Shown here: positions 61,650-64,000 of the stretch, piece by piece
Layout: each line of letters starts with the position of its first letter
Numbering within the stretch: the stretch's first letter is position 1
Assembly (NCBI RefSeq): GCF_947503045.1
Contig: NZ_CANNCF010000002.1
Span: 961,501-1,025,500 of the forward strand
From: an uncultured Tateyamaria sp.
GTDB lineage: Bacteria; Pseudomonadota; Alphaproteobacteria; Rhodobacterales; Rhodobacteraceae
DNA length: 64,000 nucleotides
Direction of reading: 5' to 3'
The notes under the pieces: model-generated
Told to the model about the DNA's origin: nothing
What the model saw: only the letters and a program-made list of their open reading frames with translations
The model's database searches: none
Made by a program: the position numbers and the translations under genes

Positions 61650-64000
61650 TGGCCAAGCCGATCCAACAGGGCAGGTACATGGACCTGATCGCTTTTGTAG
61701 TTGCCGGTCAGCACATGCATCACGAGGTTCACGCCAAAGCGGTAGGCAAGCTCGCGCTGCCGCTCCCCGCCAAATCCGCGTCCCACGGGCAGCATGGCCT
61801 GACCATTCGGTGTCACGGCCCAGGCGGCAGCCCAGTCGTTGCCGCCGATCACCACCGGCGTCACGCCGTCATTGAGGTTGCGGAACGGCATCCCCTCGAC
61901 TTGCTCGGCGCCCGGTGGGGCGGCCTCGACCCAGACCTCACCGTTGAGGTGACGGCCCGGGAAGTCCTGCAACAGGTAAAAGGTGCGGGTCAGCACGTGG
62001 TCGCGCGGGATGGGTTCAAGCGCGGGAATGTCGAGTGGGGCTGCCAGATCCTGCAGCTTGCGCCCGTTCGGGCTGGCGGTGCCAAAGCCCGCGATATCGC
62101 CGTCGCGCGTATCAAACAGGATCAGACCGCCCGAGCGCAGGTAGTCGTTCAGCTTGGCATAGGCCTCGCGTGAGGGGCGGGGCTGATCTGGCGTCACCGG
62201 CCAGTAAAGGACGGGGAAGAACGCCAGCTCGTCCGTTTCGAGGTTCACGCCGATGGGCGGCGCGGGTTCCACCGAGGTGCGGAAGAACAGCGTGTCGGAC
62301 AGGCCGCGCAGGCCCGCCTCGGCCACTTCGTCCACCTGCGGGTTGCCGGTGATGACATGGGCCAGCACCACTTCGGAGGCGGCGGCGATTGCATCTTCGG
62401 GGCTTTGCTGGGCGTCGGATGGGCTGCCTGATAGGCCGACAAGCATCACGGCCCCGACAAGGGCAGCACTGCTGGCGCGCACGCCGCCGGTCAGGCGACC
62501 TGACAGGGCCAGCGAGGCGATGATATCGGCCAGTAGCAATCCGATGGCCGCGGCCAGAAGGATGCCGCCAAGTGGTTGTTCGGGGATGATGGCAAGGCCC
62601 GACACTTCAATCCGCGCGGGCCATTCCGTGGGTTCCAGCGTCGCATCGGCGGTCAGCACATTGCGCGCAAGGCTGCGTTCACCCGAGATATAGACCCCCG
62701 GCAACAGGTTCGGACCGGCCGGATCGGTGACCAGCTTGGGCCCCGGTACACCGGGCATCGCGCCCGCATCGCGCAAGGCGCCGAAACCGTCCATGACCAC
62801 CTGCGGTGTCCAGATTGTACCCTCAAGATCGTCGGCACTTGGGGCGGTGCTGGTCGAGGACACGGCCAATCGTTCGAGCATCTCGACAAACAGGCCCGAC
62901 AAAGGCAGCGACGACCATTCGGCATTTGCAGTGACGTGGAACAGCACGATCTGCCCCTGACCGGCCCGCTTGCGGGTGACCAGTGGCGTGCCATCCGACA
63001 GTTCTGCAATCACCCGTTCTGCCAGCGTGGGATCGGGTTGAGCCATGACCTGCGCGGTGATGGCCACGTCTTCGGGCACCGGCAGGCCAAAGAAGGGCGA
63101 GCCCTCTTTGAATGGCGCAAGTGTCTTGGGGGAACCCCAGCTCATCGCGCCACCGACGCTGCGTCCACCCGAGCGCAGGCGCACAGGCATCAGCGGGTCC
63201 TCATCGATGCGGGAAACGTCGCTGGCCGCAACGCGCGGCCCGGCAAAGCGCAGCAGCAGACCCCCGGCTTCGACCCAGTCCGAGATCGCCTCGGCCTCGC
63301 CCTCAGACAGGGTGGCCACGTCGGCCAGCACGATCACATCCGGATTGGCGGGCAACACATCGCTGAGCGCGCCGCGCAACAGGTCCGCTGTCGGTTCAAG
63401 CGCACGTTCGAGGTAATGCAGCGGCGAAAGCAGTTCGAGGCCCTCGCGCCCCTCACGCCCTGCAATCAGCGCGATTTCTCGGCGGCGCAGGCTGTCATCG
63501 ACCAGCGTGACCGCGCCGGAGGATTTCGCGCCCTGCACTTCGAAACGGGTTACGCGTGCGCGCAACTCGGCAGGCAGGGACAGCGCCGTTTCCGCAACTG
63601 TGTCACCGGGGGCGAAGACGGCGTTGGCCGAGGCGAGAGTCGCTGCATTGCCCGCCGGATCGCGCCCTTGGGCCAGCACGGTCACGCCCCGTTCAGAGCC
63701 CGGAGAGACGCGCAGGGCCTGCAATTCGATCAACCCATCCTTGTAGGTGGCAGGCGTCAGCGCGATCACAACGGTGACCGCTTGGGTCACGCGGACCGGG
63801 CCACGGGCCTCGAGCAGTTCCAGCAGATCGGCATGCCCGGAATAGGTCACGCCATCGCTGAACCAGACGGTTTCAAAGTCACCTTCGGGCAGGCGCGTGG
63901 CCAGTCCCGCCATATCACCCGGTTGCCAGGGTGCGGGCACGATGCCGGGCAGGCGCGTCGTGACGGTGTTGGCCGCTTGAAACACGGCCGGTTCGGGGTC
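61646..64000 (-). CDS. DUF4159/BatA-type membrane protein (5' part cut by window edge)
   Basis: The frame is open from the right window edge, so the N-terminus (usually a BatA and vWA domain with two membrane segments) lies outside; the ~785 visible residues are the rest. Visible: vWA-like strands VWFSDGVTYSGHADLLELLE, amidotransferase-like middle (PDVIVLADVATLSEGEAEAISDWVEAGGLLLRFAGP), membrane segments about residues 490-530 (QPLGGILLAAAIGLLLADIIASLAL), and a C-terminal DUF4159 domain (LETDELAFFPVLYWPVTPD, LNDYLRSGGLILFDTRDGDI). Function unknown; the gene order points to a MoxR-associated envelope system. Confidence 0.8.
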   Translation of the reverse strand, partial: DPEPAVFQAANTVTTRLPGIVPAPWQPGDMAGLATRLPEGDFETVWFSDGVTYSGHADLLELLEARGPVRVTQAVTVVIALTPATYKDGLIELQALRVSPGSERGVTVLAQGRDPAGNAATLASANAVFAPGDTVAETALSLPAELRARVTRFEVQGAKSSGAVTLVDDSLRRREIALIAGREGREGLELLSPLHYLERALEPTADLLRGALSDVLPANPDVIVLADVATLSEGEAEAISDWVEAGGLLLRFAGPRVAASDVSRIDEDPLMPVRLRSGGRSVGGAMSWGSPKTLAPFKEGSPFFGLPVPEDVAITAQVMAQPDPTLAERVIAELSDGTPLVTRKRAGQGQIVLFHVTANAEWSSLPLSGLFVEMLERLAVSSTSTAPSADDLEGTIWTPQVVMDGFGALRDAGAMPGVPGPKLVTDPAGPNLLPGVYISGERSLARNVLTADATLEPTEWPARIEVSGLAIIPEQPLGGILLAAAIGLLLADIIASLALSGRLTGGVRASSAALVGAVMLVGLSGSPSDAQQSPEDAIAAASEVVLAHVITGNPQVDEVAEAGLRGLSDTLFFRTSVEPAPPIGVNLETDELAFFPVLYWPVTPDQPRPSREAYAKLNDYLRSGGLILFDTRDGDIAGFGTASPNGRKLQDLAAPLDIPALEPIPRDHVLTRTFYLLQDFPGRHLNGEVWVEAAPPGAEQVEGMPFRNLNDGVTPVVIGGNDWAAAWAVTPNGQAMLPVGRGFGGERQRELAYRFGVNLVMHVLTGNYKSDQVHVPALLDRLGQ

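Noticed and set aside
59604-64000. Defence or conflict system suggested by vWA-like and MoxR-cluster proteins
   Set aside because: The order and domains fit the widespread BatA/DUF4159 envelope cluster; no nuclease, toxin or phage-related gene is near.

Overview
The window looks like a chromosomal segment of an alphaproteobacterium of the Rhodobacterales (Roseobacter group). The evidence is the flagellar gene set and its order (flhA, TPR protein, motA, motE-like, fliL divergent from fliF-fliH-fliN-fliP, then flgI-flgL-flgK-flgE-motB), CtrA-like half-site pairs in the flagellar promoters, GC-rich codon use that is strongest in the right half, and roseobacter-type catabolic genes. No rRNA, tRNA, CRISPR, insertion sequence, integrase or phage gene was recognised. 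Identifications come from reading translated sequences and motifs; no database search was run.

Region 1 (1-9107) is a motility block. On the minus strand, fliL, a small coiled-coil protein, a motE-like gene, motA, a large TPR protein, an unknown ORF and flhA (cut by the left edge) run leftward. On the plus strand fliF, fliH, fliN and fliP run rightward. The shared 110-bp gap holds a CtrA-like site. Region 2 (9108-26672) is catabolic. It has pobA-pcaC-pcaH-pcaG (4-hydroxybenzoate to protocatechuate and into the beta-ketoadipate pathway). It then has an inositol regulon: an iolI-like isomerase, an ABC importer (binding protein, permease, ATPase), a small membrane protein and a LacI regulator; three minus-strand genes (two Gfo/Idh/MocA dehydrogenases and an IolE-like dehydratase); and iolD-iolC-iolB-iolJ-iolG. 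Two copies of the perfect palindrome TGCAACCGGTTGCA, one before each transcription block, tie the region together, and the LacI protein is the obvious ligand. iolA and the pcaB/pcaD/pcaIJF steps are not in the window. Region 3 (26673-32525) resumes motility with flgI, flgL, flgK, flgE and motB on the minus strand, so the catabolic block sits exactly between two converging flagellar operons.

Region 4 (32526-49141) is mostly housekeeping: an MFS transporter, trhO, NAD salvage (pncA, pncB) with an odd lysine-rich protein between them, lipoproteins, a DMT transporter, a VOC protein followed by the ribosome-rescue factor arfB, a queuosine-precursor transporter, a phytase-like esterase, mepA, a UMF1-type transporter, a small NadR-like ATPase, a thioesterase, yggT and recQ. 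Region 5 (49142-64000) holds yaaA, an orphan hybrid histidine kinase, a very large alpha-2-macroglobulin with its pbpC partner, and the end of a BatA/DUF4159-type membrane gene cluster that runs off the right edge.

The most interesting unexplained object is a structured minus-strand leader at about 41386-41559. It carries a 16-nt perfect complement of the 16S rRNA 3' end, an 18-codon ORF at ideal spacing, two stems that compete for the same bases, and a strong intrinsic terminator immediately upstream of the VOC-arfB pair. The VOC gene itself seems to start at a rare ATT codon.
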